Notes: generated by a model from the letters alone, not told the origin. A stretch of DNA of 64,000 nucleotides from Nitratireductor arenosus (GCF_009742725.1 NZ_WPHG01000002.1:186001-250000), one strand, 5' to 3'. Shown: positions 24,681 to 33,428, counted from the stretch's first letter. Translations and numbers: made by a program.

Positions 24681-27600
24681 TTGCTGGCCCGTCTGTTCGT
24701 ATTCATCGGCGGATTGATCGTCCTGGCGCTCACCGCGGCGCTGGTGGGGCCGTATTTTGTCGACTGGACCAGCTATCGCGCTGATTTCGAACGCGAGGCG
24801 AGCCGGATACTCGGCCGCGCGGTGACGGTGGAGGGCACCGCCACGGCGCGGCTTTTGCCGTTTCCGTCGGTGCGGTTCACCGATGTCAGGGTGGCCGGGG
24901 CGACGCCCGGCGAGCCGCAGATGACGGTCGCGAGCTTTTCGATGGACGCGGAATTGTCGCCGTTCCTGCGCGGCGAGATATTGATCTTCGACATGCGGCT
25001 GGAACGGCCGTCGGCGACCATCACGGTGGCCGAGGGCGGCACCGTCGACTGGGCGGTGCGGCCGGGCGGTCTTTTCGACCCGTCCCAGATATCGCTTGAA
25101 AAGATCACTGTCGCGGAAGGAACGGTGCGGGTGCGGCACGCGCTCAGCGGTCGCGAGCATATTGTGAGCGAGATCAATGCCGAGATCGCCGCGCGCACGC
25201 TTGCCGGGCCGTGGCGGCTCGATGGCTCGATGCGGCTCGACGGGCAGGCGGCGTCGGTCAATCTGTCTACCGGCACGGTCGAGGGCGACGGCACGTTGCG
25301 GCTGCGCGTGCGGGTCCGACCGGCCGGCTACGCCTTCGCGCTCGAGACTGACGGCAGAGCGCGGATGAATGGCGGGGCGGCGAGTTATGAAGGACGCTTC
25401 AAGCTCGATGCTGGCAAGCGCGCGGTCGAAGACGAGGCAGCGCAGCAGGCCGAGGCGCCGGCCGGTTATCGTTTCGCGGGCGCGTTCTCGGTTGACAACA
25501 ACCGGCTCGACGTTTCGCAGTTCCGGCTCGAGACCGGTACGCTCGACGATCCCTACACCGCCGACGGCACGGCGCTGCTCGACTTCGGCGTCACGCCGCG
25601 TTTCCTGATCCAGGCGACCGGCGCGCAGGTGCGCCTCGACGGCGGAGAGAGCGAGGACGGCGACATAACCGGTCTGGCGCTGCAGGATCGCCTGGATGCG
25701 CTCAACGAGGCCGTGCTCGATCTGCCGCGGCCGGGCATCGCGGGAACCGTCGACATCGACCTGCCGGCGATCGTGGCCGGCGATACGACCATTCGCGACG
25801 TGTCGTTCTCGGCCGAACCGGGCGAGGGCGGCTGGACGGTCAACACGCTGCGGGCGACGCTGCCCGGCCGCACCCGGCTGGAGGCGAACGGGCTGATTTC
25901 GGCCGGCCGGGCGATGCGCTTCGATGGCCGGCTTTTGTTGGCGGTCGGCCAGCCGTCGGGCTTCGCGGCTTGGCTCGCGCGCGACGTCGACGAGGCGATC
26001 CGGCGCCTGCCGGCCGCCGGTTTCGCCGCCGATGTCGAACTGGGCGCCGAGCGGCAGCTTTTCAACAATCTCGAATTGATTCTCGGCACGGCGCGGTTCC
26101 GCGGTTCGCTGGATCGCCAGGTGCGCGACGCGGTGCGGCCGGCGATGATCGCCGCGCTGGAAGGCGAGGCGCTGGACGTGGACGGCATGGCGGCGTTCGC
26201 CTCGCTGTTCGTCAGCGATGCCGGCGTGACCCATTTCGGCGGGCACGACATCGATTTCAGCCTGAAGGCGGGGCCGGTGCGGCTGTCGGGCCTGGCGGCC
26301 GACACGGTCGATACCGCCTTCAGGCTGCGCGGCAACCAGCTCGACATCGACCGGCTGGCGGTGACGGGCTTCGCGGGCGCCAATATCAGCGCCACGGCAA
26401 AGCTTCGCGAGATAGACGGCCGTCCGAGCGGCTCCGTCGACGCCTCCATCCTGGCGGGCGATCTGGCCCCGTTCGCGCGGCTGGTGGCGGCGCGCTTTCC
26501 GCAAAACGCCCTGGCGGCCGCGCTTGCCGGCCGGGCCGATGCCTATCAGGGGCTGATGGACGACGCGCAGATCGACCTGGTGGCCAGCCTGGAGCGCGCC
26601 GGCGCGGGGCCGGGCCAGGCGTCGCTGGGCGCGCAGGGCCATATCGGCGACAGCGATATCAGCCTGTCGCTGTCGTCGGAGGCTTTCGACGGCGACCTTT
26701 TCGGCGCGCCGCTGGCGCTGTCGCTGGAGGCCGAGACCACGAATACGGCCGAGTTGCTGGCCTTTGCCGGCCTGCCGGCCTTCGATCTCGGCCTGACCGG
26801 GGAAGGCTCGGCGCAACTGGCGGTGGACGGCACGCTGGCACAAGGCGCGGCGGTCCGGTTCGCGCTTCTGTCGCCGCAGGCGCAGGCTCGCTTTTCCGGC
26901 AACGCGACGGTGACCGGCACGACGTTGTCGGCCAAAGGCGGGCTCGGGCTTTCGGGCGACGATCTGGAACCCTGGCTGATGACGTCGGGCATGACCCTAC
27001 CCGGCATGGGGCTTGGGCTTCCCGCCGATCTGAAAGGCACCGTGGCGCTGGATGGCGGCGTGCTCACGCTTGCGGATTTTGTCGGGAATATCGCGGGAAA
27101 TACGGTGTCGGGAACGCTGGAGGCGCGGGTGAAGGACGGATTACCCGATCTCGGCGGCACGCTCGCGCTCGGCGGGTTCGATCTCGCGCTGGTTGCCGGC
27201 GTGATGCTCGGCGAGGGGGCGATCGAATATGACGGCGAGGGTTGGCCGGATGCTCCGTTCGTCCAGGTCGCGACATTGCCGTTCACCGGGCGGCTGGACC
27301 TCAAGGTCGACACGCTCGGCGTCGGCGATTGGCTGAGTGCGGAGAGCGCAACCTTCAATCTGGCGCTGGATCGCGATGGGCTGCGGCTCACCGATCTCAA
27401 GGCCGGTTTTGTCGGCGGTTCGCTGGAAGGGCTGGCTGATCTGAAGAACAATCAGGGGACGGGCCTGTTTTCCGGCCAGCTTGCGATCAAGGGCGCCGAC
27501 ACGGCGGCGCTGCTGCGCGCGCCGGGTTTTGGCGGCACGGCCGATCTGAGCGCGACGGCAACGGCAAGCGGGCGCACCGTCGGCGGGCTGATCGCGGCGC

Positions 27601-29054
27601 TGACGGGATCGGGCACGGCGCGGCTGGTCGATCTCAGCGTGCCCGGCCTGAGTGCAATCGCGCTGGAACCGATTCTGGCGCGGGCGGACGAGATCGGCCG
27701 CGATATCACGGCGGAACAGACGGCAGGCTTCGCGCCCGCGCTGGTGGCGGACGGCGCGCTTGGCATCGGCGATTTCGTCGCCCCGTTCACCATCGCCGGA
27801 GGCGTGATCCGTACGCCGCCACTGTTCCTGGAGGCCGGGGCGGCGCGCCTGGAGACGGAGGCGCGGGCCGATCTCAATTCGGGTGTGGTGTCGATGGACG
27901 GCCAACTCCGCTACGAGGCCGGCGACGAGGCGGTGGTCGGGTCCGAACCGGTCGTCGGATTTGCGGTCAACGGGCCGATCGGCAATGCGGTGCGCAGTTT
28001 CGATACCGAGCCCCTGGCGCAATTCCTGACCCAGCGCGCGCTCGAGCGCGAACAGGCGCGGGTGGAAAAAATGCAGGCCGAACTGCTTGAAAAGCAACGG
28101 CTGCGGCGGGAGGTGCGCTATTATACGCAGCTTACCGAGGTGCGTCGTGTCCGCCAGGCCGCGGAAGAGGCGCGGTTGAAGGCGGAGGAAGAAGCCAAAC
28201 GCCAGGCCGAGGAGGCGGCGCGGCTGAAAGCGGAAGAAGAAGCCAAGCGCCAGGCCGAGGAGGCTGCGCGGCTGAAGGCGGAGGAAGAAGCCAAGCGCCA
28301 TGCCGAGGAGGCGGCGCGGCTGAAAGCGGAGGAAGACGCCAAGCGCCAGGCCGAGGAGGCGGCGCGGCTGAAGGCGGAGGAAGAAGCCAAGCGCCAGGCC
28401 GCGGAAGCGGCGCGGTTGAAGGCGGAGGAAGAAGCCAAGCGCCAGGCCGCGGAAGAGGCGCGGTTGAAGGCGGAGGAAGAAGCCAAGCGCCAGGCCGAGG
28501 AGGCGGCGCGGCTGAAGGCGGAAGAAGAAGCCAAGCGCCAGGCCGAGGAGGCGGCGCGGCTGAAAGCGGAGGAAGACGCCAAGCGCCAGGCCGAGGAGGC
28601 TGCGCGGCTGAAGGCGGAAGAAGAAGCCAAGCGCCAGGCCGAGGAGGCGGCGCGGCTGAAAGCGGAGGAAGACGCCAAGCGCCAGGCCGCGGAAGAGGCG
28701 CGGTTGAAGGCGGAGGAAGAAGCCAAGCGCCAGGGCGAGGAGGCGGCGCGGCTGAAAGCGGAGGAAGAAGCCAAACGCCAGGCCGAGGAGGACGCCGCGC
28801 GTATCCGTGCAGACGACGAGGCAAGGCGGCGGGCGGAGGAGAAGGCACGGCTTCGGGCGGAAGAGGCCGCGCGCAAGCGGGCCCGGGACGCGGTCCGTGA
28901 GACGGGCCGGGCCGCATCGGCCGACACGATTATCCGCGAAGCCTTGCCGCCGCCCGCCCGCCCGCAACGAGCACGGCCGGGCTCCGCCACGGAGCTCGAT
29001 TTCGATGCCATGGACATCGAGGAATTTCTGAAGTCACATTCATCCGAACGCTGA
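24681..29054 (+). CDS. AsmA family protein with long alanine/glutamate/lysine repeat tail
   Basis: A 1457-residue envelope protein of the AsmA family. It starts with TTG (24681, after CAGGAG), followed by a membrane anchor (LFVFIGGLIVLALTAALVG) and the AsmA block DWTSYRADFEREASRILGR. AsmA-like proteins are thought to move phospholipids or act in outer-membrane homeostasis. The periplasmic part to about residue 1130 is made of beta-rich repeats such as LDVDGMAAF and ALDGGVLTLADF. From residue 1165 to 1372 there are thirteen 16-residue repeats (RLKAEEEAKRQAEEAA), a long highly charged helix or coiled coil, followed by a proline-rich end (LPPPARPQRARPG) and a terminal acidic helix (DFDAMDIEEFLKSH). 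The tail is far longer than in typical family members and is probably variable in length between strains. Confidence 0.85.
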   Translation: MLARLFVFIGGLIVLALTAALVGPYFVDWTSYRADFEREASRILGRAVTVEGTATARLLPFPSVRFTDVRVAGATPGEPQMTVASFSMDAELSPFLRGEILIFDMRLERPSATITVAEGGTVDWAVRPGGLFDPSQISLEKITVAEGTVRVRHALSGREHIVSEINAEIAARTLAGPWRLDGSMRLDGQAASVNLSTGTVEGDGTLRLRVRVRPAGYAFALETDGRARMNGGAASYEGRFKLDAGKRAVEDEAAQQAEAPAGYRFAGAFSVDNNRLDVSQFRLETGTLDDPYTADGTALLDFGVTPRFLIQATGAQVRLDGGESEDGDITGLALQDRLDALNEAVLDLPRPGIAGTVDIDLPAIVAGDTTIRDVSFSAEPGEGGWTVNTLRATLPGRTRLEANGLISAGRAMRFDGRLLLAVGQPSGFAAWLARDVDEAIRRLPAAGFAADVELGAERQLFNNLELILGTARFRGSLDRQVRDAVRPAMIAALEGEALDVDGMAAFASLFVSDAGVTHFGGHDIDFSLKAGPVRLSGLAADTVDTAFRLRGNQLDIDRLAVTGFAGANISATAKLREIDGRPSGSVDASILAGDLAPFARLVAARFPQNALAAALAGRADAYQGLMDDAQIDLVASLERAGAGPGQASLGAQGHIGDSDISLSLSSEAFDGDLFGAPLALSLEAETTNTAELLAFAGLPAFDLGLTGEGSAQLAVDGTLAQGAAVRFALLSPQAQARFSGNATVTGTTLSAKGGLGLSGDDLEPWLMTSGMTLPGMGLGLPADLKGTVALDGGVLTLADFVGNIAGNTVSGTLEARVKDGLPDLGGTLALGGFDLALVAGVMLGEGAIEYDGEGWPDAPFVQVATLPFTGRLDLKVDTLGVGDWLSAESATFNLALDRDGLRLTDLKAGFVGGSLEGLADLKNNQGTGLFSGQLAIKGADTAALLRAPGFGGTADLSATATASGRTVGGLIAALTGSGTARLVDLSVPGLSAIALEPILARADEIGRDITAEQTAGFAPALVADGALGIGDFVAPFTIAGGVIRTPPLFLEAGAARLETEARADLNSGVVSMDGQLRYEAGDEAVVGSEPVVGFAVNGPIGNAVRSFDTEPLAQFLTQRALEREQARVEKMQAELLEKQRLRREVRYYTQLTEVRRVRQAAEEARLKAEEEAKRQAEEAARLKAEEEAKRQAEEAARLKAEEEAKRHAEEAARLKAEEDAKRQAEEAARLKAEEEAKRQAAEAARLKAEEEAKRQAAEEARLKAEEEAKRQAEEAARLKAEEEAKRQAEEAARLKAEEDAKRQAEEAARLKAEEEAKRQAEEAARLKAEEDAKRQAAEEARLKAEEEAKRQGEEAARLKAEEEAKRQAEEDAARIRADDEARRRAEEKARLRAEEAARKRARDAVRETGRAASADTIIREALPPPARPQRARPGSATELDFDAMDIEEFLKSHSSER
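28173..28796 (+). repeat. Thirteen 48-bp in-frame tandem repeats
   Basis: Thirteen consecutive 48-base units, each coding RLKAEE-E/D-AKRQAEEAA or a close variant. Differences are few (E to D at position 7, Q to H, AEE to AAE, QA to QG). The identity between units suggests recent expansion or gene conversion. The region keeps frames open on the opposite strand too, which gives spurious long minus-strand reading frames. Confidence 0.95.
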
Positions 29055-29154
29055 GGGAACGAGGCGGCGACCGCCATGTCATGATCGCGTGTCGTCGAAA
29101 CGCCATCATGTTCCTCTTCCCGTCACGGCTTCGCCGCAGACCGGCGCCCGGTTT

Positions 29155-29406
29155 TCAAGTCCCTGTTTCAGGGGGCTGGCGGCGTTCGGCGTCGCGCTCA
29201 CGCAACCGATCGAGGACGTAAAGACGCAGCGCTGACGACAAATTCGTGTCGCGCGGGCGCTGTTCGTCTATCTCGGCGACAAGGGCGGCCAGGGCGCACT
29301 GGCGTTGTGCCGCAAATTTTCGCAGTTCGTCGTAAAAAGCCTGCTCGACCGAATAGCTGGTGCGGTGGCCACGGATGGTGACGGAGCGCTTTCCCACGCC
29401 GGTCAC
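29155..29406 (-). CDS. Ribbon-helix-helix domain protein
   Basis: An 83-residue protein with a ribbon-helix-helix fold: the beta-ribbon KRSVTIRGHRTSYSVEQAF followed by two helices (YDELRKFAAQRQCALAALVAEIDEQRP). It belongs to the small alphaproteobacterial RHH group related to Arc repressors that usually accompanies DUF4169 genes. It probably binds DNA as a dimer; its targets are unknown. It overlaps the DUF4169 gene by four bases and is the last member of the sspB operon. Confidence 0.85.
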   Translation of the reverse strand: MTGVGKRSVTIRGHRTSYSVEQAFYDELRKFAAQRQCALAALVAEIDEQRPRDTNLSSALRLYVLDRLRERDAERRQPPETGT

Positions 29407-29600
29407 GGCTTTTCCTCGCCTTGCGGCTTGTCGCGGCGGTGGCCGTCGAGCGCCATGCGGGCGGTTTTTTCGACCCGGGCTTCGGTCTGTTTTTGCATCT
29501 TGGTGCGACCGTGGCGAGCGCGGTTTTCGTCCGCGCGCTTTTCGCGCTCGGCCCGGTCGGCACGCTTGCGTGCCAGGCGCAGATTGACGATCTCAGCCAT
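29403..29600 (-). CDS. DUF4169 family protein
   Basis: A 65-residue, highly charged protein with the DUF4169 pattern MAEIVNLRLARKRADRAERE. It consists almost only of Arg, Lys, Glu, Asp and Ala and probably forms a single helix. Function unknown. It lies between sspB (29 bases upstream) and the RHH gene (4-base overlap) and is very probably co-transcribed with both. This trio is frequently conserved in Hyphomicrobiales. Confidence 0.85.
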   Translation of the reverse strand: MAEIVNLRLARKRADRAEREKRADENRARHGRTKMQKQTEARVEKTARMALDGHRRDKPQGEEKP

Positions 29601-29629
29601 CGGGGCTCGCGACCGGAGAGCCGGCCCGG

Positions 29630-30205
29630 CTATTTCTTTCGGAACGCATCGAGGGAGACAACCTGGGCGCCCTTGGTCTCGGCCTCCGCCTCCGCGGGGT
29701 CCTCGGGCTGGACATCGTCCTTCTTCTTCTTGGCGCGCTCGCCGCCGGGCTTTTTCGCGCCGACCGCCTTGGCGGGAGCGGCAGCCTTCTTTTCTTCCGC
29801 CGCCGGCTTTTGCTTCTCCTCGGCCGGTTCCTCGGCCTTGACGTCGAATTCGAGTTCGAAATTGACCGAGGGGTCGTAGAAGCCGCGCACGGCCGAAAAC
29901 GGGACTTCGAGTTTTTCGGGCACATCGGAAAACGACAGACCGATCTCGAAGCCGCTGTCGGTAACCTTCAGGTCCCAGAACTGATATTGCATCACGATCG
30001 TCATCTGCTCGGGATAACGTTCGCGCAGCCGGCTGGAGACCCGCACGCCGGGCGCGCCGGTGAGGAAGGTGATGAAAAAATGGTGGTTGCCCGGAAGGCC
30101 CGTCTTGGCAACCTCGCTCAAAACCTTGCGCATCACGCCGCGCAAGGCTTCCTGGGCAAGGATGTCGTAGCGAATCTGGTCGTCCGTCATGCAGTCGGGG
30201 TCCAT
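29630..30205 (-). CDS. sspB: SspB family protein (ClpXP adaptor)
   Basis: A 191-residue SspB of the alphaproteobacterial type, the adaptor that delivers ssrA-tagged proteins to the ClpXP protease. The folded domain (about 10-125) has IRYDILAQEALRGVMRKVL, HHFFITFLTGAPGVRVS and VVMQYQFWDLKVT-type blocks. It is followed by a long charged, Ala/Lys/Glu-rich linker (about 130-175) and a short C-terminal peptide (AQVVSLDAFRKK) that in this family binds ClpX. The start at 30205 or 30190 (MTDDQ) is not decided by any clear ribosome-binding site. The tmRNA gene that makes its substrates is only 0.8 kb away on the same strand. Confidence 0.9.
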   Translation of the reverse strand: MDPDCMTDDQIRYDILAQEALRGVMRKVLSEVAKTGLPGNHHFFITFLTGAPGVRVSSRLRERYPEQMTIVMQYQFWDLKVTDSGFEIGLSFSDVPEKLEVPFSAVRGFYDPSVNFELEFDVKAEEPAEEKQKPAAEEKKAAAPAKAVGAKKPGGERAKKKKDDVQPEDPAEAEAETKGAQVVSLDAFRKK

Positions 30206-30319
30206 CGAGTGAGTCCGGTTAGATTTAGTGTGGTTTGCACCAAGATGGAACCGGCGAGTGCGATATTCCCGCACGCGATGTCGATATGGGGTGCGGGGCG
30301 GAACGTCGCCGGCAGCCTC

Positions 30320-30874
30320 TCATGCCGCACGCAGGCTGTTGGTGACGAAGCTCACCCGTTCGGCGAGCCCGGCCCTGGGCAGTTCGACAGGTTCATAACC
30401 GAAGGCGGCATAGGTTTTCCACATCACGGCGTGAGTGCGCCGGGCCTCGTCAGGCGATTGGCGGCGCTCGGCGTCGTTGACGTAGATCCCGGGCCAGTGC
30501 GGCGCGATGAAGACGGTCTTGTTGTAGCGAAAATCGGTGGCTGCGCGCGCCACCGCCGCCGGTACGGCAAGCCCCGACAGATCGAGATAACCGGCGACGT
30601 CGGGGATACCGCGGTCGAACAAGACGACGCCGCTTTTCCGCAGGGCGAGCGCGTGCGAACGCAGTTCCCAACTCAGCATCAACTCGGCAAAACGCGTGCG
30701 GTCGCCCCAGGGCAGGGCGTCGGAGCCGATCGCCTGTTGCTGGCGGATAATGCCGCGCCCGGCCTCGTCCATGACGGTGAAGCCGGTCTCGGCCAGTGCG
30801 TCGAGAAGCGTGGTCTTGCCGGAGCCGGGGCCGCCGGAAATGACGTACAGACGCTCGCTCTGGCATGAGGACAT
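30320..30874 (-). CDS. AAA-type ATPase/NTPase (predicted kinase-like)
   Basis: A 184-residue P-loop protein. Walker A is GGPGSGKTT (about 13-21), and the acidic Walker B-like segment is VVLFDRGIPDVAGYLDL. This arrangement fits the AAA_28 group, small predicted kinases or NTPases with no fixed role. ATG at 30874 has AAGGAG ten bases upstream, which decides this start over the longer frame to 30958. It stands between the sspB operon and ssrA, all on the minus strand. Confidence 0.78.
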   Translation of the reverse strand: MSSCQSERLYVISGGPGSGKTTLLDALAETGFTVMDEAGRGIIRQQQAIGSDALPWGDRTRFAELMLSWELRSHALALRKSGVVLFDRGIPDVAGYLDLSGLAVPAAVARAATDFRYNKTVFIAPHWPGIYVNDAERRQSPDEARRTHAVMWKTYAAFGYEPVELPRAGLAERVSFVTNSLRAA

Positions 30875-31004
30875 GAGATGCTCCTTGGCTGGATGACGAT
30901 GGGAACCGGTCGCGAGGGGGGGGCGGACGCGCGCAAGGCGCGGGAATGCGCATCGCAACCGCGAAAAAATGGTCGGGAGAGAGGAGGAAACGGCCGGGGA
31001 GGAG

Positions 31005-31320
31005 AAGTGGAGGCTTCTGTTGCCAGGTGCCTCCGAACCCCGCCTAGAGGTGCGAACCGCTAGGACTTGAATTGAAGCTGTCGAGCCGCATTACGCAGCG
31101 AGACGTGCTTCCGCATAGTTGTCGTTTGCAACTACAAGTTTAGCCCGATAACGGTGGTACAATGCCGGGCAAAAGTCCGATCTTTACACCTTCGTCGATC
31201 CTATTTCGCCCCCATCAAAAACCGCCAGGCGGGCAGTTCATGGTGGAGGCGCCGGGTACCGCCCCCGGGTCCGAACGGCTTATTACATCGGCAGTTTATC
31301 GCCATAGTCAGACAAGCTGA
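31005..31320 (-). ncRNA. ssrA: Transfer-messenger RNA, circularly permuted two-piece form
   Basis: Read on the minus strand, the acceptor half comes first: a T-arm region ending GGTACCCGGCGCCTCCACCA with the CCA at 31241. A 27-base intervening segment follows (31240-31214). Then the coding half starts with GGGGGCG (31213-31207), which pairs with CGCCTCC including a G3:U70 wobble, followed by the D-analogue GGATCGACG. The tag frame (31129-31091) reads ANDNYAEARLAA then TAA. After it come pseudoknot-like hairpins, the last one GGAGGC...GCCTCC at 31034-31009. The permuted order is the known alphaproteobacterial arrangement. The outer ends are approximate; a TATATT at 31333-31328 could be the -10 element. 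tmRNA rescues stalled ribosomes and marks the products for proteolysis. Confidence 0.93.
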
Positions 31321-31381
31321 CGGGACGAATATAGGCATGCCGACGGCAAATGAAAAGACCGCCGGCACGCGGTTTGTCGGG

Positions 31382-32173
31382 CTATGCGGTGGGAACCGGC
31401 TTCGTCTTGCGCGCCAGCCAGCGGTCGAGCCGGTCGGAGAGATCGTGCGTGGGCACCAGGCCGGCGAACAGGTCGCATTCGGTCTGCAGGCCCTCGGCGA
31501 TGCTCATGTTGAGGCCGCGCGTGGTCGCCGCCAGGACCGCCGCGGCGGCCGAGGCGGTGTGGACCGTGATGCGACCGGCCAGGTCGCGCGCTGTCGCCAT
31601 CAGCTCGTCGTGCGGTACGACACGGTTGACCAGCCCGAGTTCGAACGCGCGTTGCGGCGAAAACGTCTCGCCGGTCAACAGCAGTTCCAGTGCGCGCTTG
31701 CGGCCCGCCAGCCGGGCGAGGCGTTGCGTGCCGCCGAATGTCGGCGGCATGCCGAGCCGGATTTCGGGCTTGGCAAACAGCGCGTCCTCGCTGGCGACCG
31801 TCAGATGGGCGGCTTCCACGATCTCGCAACCGCCGCCGAAGGCGAAGCCGTTGACCGCCGCGATCACCGGCTTGCGATAGGCTTCGATCCGCGCCGTCAT
31901 GCGCTGGCCGCGGCGCACGAAGTCGCGCACGGCGCAGTCGATGCCCGCGCGCACGCTTTCGCGAAATTCGGGAATGTCGGCGCCGGCCGAAAAGGCGCGC
32001 GTGCCGGCGCCGGTCAGGATGACCGCGCGGCAGCGGCTGTCGCTCTCGATGTCGTCGAGCAGGTCCAGCAGGCGGTCGATCATCGCGCGGGACAGCGCAT
32101 TGAGCTTGTCGGGGCGGTTGAGGGTGAGGACGGCGATGCCGTCGGCGACGTCGATGAGAACCGGTTCTGGCAT
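31382..32173 (-). CDS. Enoyl-CoA hydratase/isomerase family protein
   Basis: A 263-residue crotonase-fold protein. The oxyanion-hole and active-site blocks are RAFSAGADIPEF (about 59-70) and VNGFAFGGGCEIVEAAH (about 99-115), with KPEIRLGMPPTFGGTQRL and GLVNRVVP further on. Conserved glutamate pairs of true hydratases seem partly present (E in GGCEIVEA), so hydratase activity is possible but isomerase or hydrolase activity is not excluded. It is divergent from the TetR regulator at 32263, with a palindrome between the two. Start at 32173; the frame further upstream overlaps the operator. Confidence 0.86.
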   Translation of the reverse strand: MPEPVLIDVADGIAVLTLNRPDKLNALSRAMIDRLLDLLDDIESDSRCRAVILTGAGTRAFSAGADIPEFRESVRAGIDCAVRDFVRRGQRMTARIEAYRKPVIAAVNGFAFGGGCEIVEAAHLTVASEDALFAKPEIRLGMPPTFGGTQRLARLAGRKRALELLLTGETFSPQRAFELGLVNRVVPHDELMATARDLAGRITVHTASAAAAVLAATTRGLNMSIAEGLQTECDLFAGLVPTHDLSDRLDRWLARKTKPVPTA

Positions 32174-32232
32174 GGTGCTTTTCCTGCGTGCGTTGAAGGA
32201 CGGCAGAAGGGTTAGCGCCGGGGAAGGCTTGT

Positions 32233-32256
32233 GTATATTCACTAGTCGGTATACAT
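32233..32256. promoter_or_regulatory. TetR-type operator palindrome
   Basis: TGTATA (32233-32238) and TATACA (32251-32256) form an inverted repeat with a 12-base spacer, overlapping the start region of the TetR gene (ATG 32263) and 60 bases from the enoyl-CoA hydratase start. It is a likely operator for autoregulation and control of the divergent gene. That role is inferred from layout. Confidence 0.5.
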
Positions 32257-32262
32257 AGTGCC

Positions 32263-32853
32263 ATGGCAACGACGGCAAAACCCACCCGCGAGCGCATCGT
32301 CCAGGCGGCGACGAAGCTCTTCTATGGCGAGGGTATCCGTGCCGTCAGCGTCGATGCGGTCGCCGCCAAGGCCGGGGTCACGAAACGGACGCTCTATTAT
32401 CATTTCGCCAGCAAGGACGACCTGATCGCCGCCTATCTGGAAGGGCGCGACCAGCCCAACCTGGCCACTTTCCGGCGCTGGTTCGAAGAGACGGAAGGCT
32501 CGCTTGCCGACAAGGTGCGCGGCATTTTCACCGCGCTCGCCCGGTCGGCCCGCAAGCCGGGTTGGAAGGGTTGCGGCTTTCTGCGCACGGCGGCGGAACT
32601 GGCGGCCATGCCCGGCCACCCGGCGCTGCGCATCGGCGCGGCGCACAAGAAAAAATTCGAAGCCTGGCTCGCGGAAATGTTCGCGGACGACGGGGTGCCG
32701 GAGCCGGACAGGCTGGCGCGGCGGATTGTGCTGCTTCTGGACGGTTCGTTCGCCGTGGTGCTGCTGCATCGCGACCCGGACTATATGGAAGAAGCCGGCG
32801 TGGCGGCCTCTACGCTGGTCGAGGCCGCGCTGTCGCGGCGCGACAGCGGCTGA
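32263..32853 (+). CDS. TetR/AcrR family transcriptional regulator
   Basis: A 196-residue TetR-family regulator. The N-terminal HTH is RERIVQAATKLFYGEGIRAVSVDAVAAKAGVTKRTLYYHF (about 9-48, read in two parts), the most conserved portion of the family. The C-terminal half binds an unknown ligand. Its ATG follows closely after a TGTATA/TATACA palindrome, without an obvious ribosome-binding site. The divergent enoyl-CoA hydratase gene is the most likely target, suggesting an acyl-CoA or fatty-acid-like signal; this is inference. Confidence 0.88.
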   Translation: MATTAKPTRERIVQAATKLFYGEGIRAVSVDAVAAKAGVTKRTLYYHFASKDDLIAAYLEGRDQPNLATFRRWFEETEGSLADKVRGIFTALARSARKPGWKGCGFLRTAAELAAMPGHPALRIGAAHKKKFEAWLAEMFADDGVPEPDRLARRIVLLLDGSFAVVLLHRDPDYMEEAGVAASTLVEAALSRRDSG

Positions 32854-32972
32854 GGCGGTCAAGCCGGTGCCGGACCGTCCACGCGGATCAAACATTTGTG
32901 TGACGTCGTGTAGGGCGCGGCAAGCCTGGACACTCTAAAAAAGGCGGATGTGTCGTGGCGAGGAGGAGACGG

Positions 32973-33428
32973 ATGAAGCGACGTGCGATTTTGGGGCTGA
33001 TCGTCGGCGCCGCGGCTGCGGTTGGTATTGCCGGCGCGGCTCTGGCCGCCGACAAGGTGTTTACCGGCCTGGTGACGGGCGTTGGCGTCGGCGGCTACGA
33101 TGTCGTGGCCTATCAGAGCGAGAACGCCGCGATCCGGGGCGACCCGGCGATCGAGGCCAGCCACGAGGGCGTGAGCTACCGTTTCGCCAGCGCGGACAAC
33201 CGTGCCGCTTTTCGGGCCGACCCGGAAAAATATCTGCCGCAATATGGCGGTTATTGCGCCTGGGCGGTGAGCCAGGGCTATACCGCCAAGGGCGAGCCGG
33301 AAGCCTGGACGGTCGTCGGCGGCAGGCTCTATCTCAACTATTCCGACCCCGTGCGGGCGCAATGGTCGCAGGACATTGCCGGCAATGTCGCCAAGGGCAA
33401 TGCCAATTGGCCGGACGTGCTGGACTGA
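32973..33428 (+). CDS. YHS domain-containing secreted protein
   Basis: A 151-residue protein with a twin-basic signal peptide (MKRRAILGLIVGAAAAVGIAGAALAA). The mature part has the YHS-like pattern: GGYDVVAYQSEN, VSYRFASADNRAAFRADPEKYLPQ and YGGYCAWAVSQGYTAKG. YHS domains may bind metal, here perhaps through the single mature Cys in GGYCAW and acidic groups. Function is unknown. ATG 32973 is preceded by GAGGAGGAG, which decides it over the upstream alternative at 32955. It stands alone between the TetR gene and thyA. Confidence 0.83.
   Translation: MKRRAILGLIVGAAAAVGIAGAALAADKVFTGLVTGVGVGGYDVVAYQSENAAIRGDPAIEASHEGVSYRFASADNRAAFRADPEKYLPQYGGYCAWAVSQGYTAKGEPEAWTVVGGRLYLNYSDPVRAQWSQDIAGNVAKGNANWPDVLD

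Noticed and set aside
24642-26843. Minus-strand frame of 733 residues opposite AsmA
   Set aside because: Arg/Gln-rich antisense shadow of a real gene; no recognisable domain.
27141-29077. Long minus-strand frames (608 and 318 residues) opposite the AsmA C terminus
   Set aside because: They exist because the 48-bp repeat has no stops in several frames; their translations are Leu/Arg- or Ser/Ala-rich repeats. The plus-strand frame has a domain and correct composition.
30300-30320. A possible extension of the ATPase gene start to 30958
   Set aside because: AAGGAG before the ATG at 30874 and the P-loop position fit the shorter form; the extra residues are Arg/Pro-rich.
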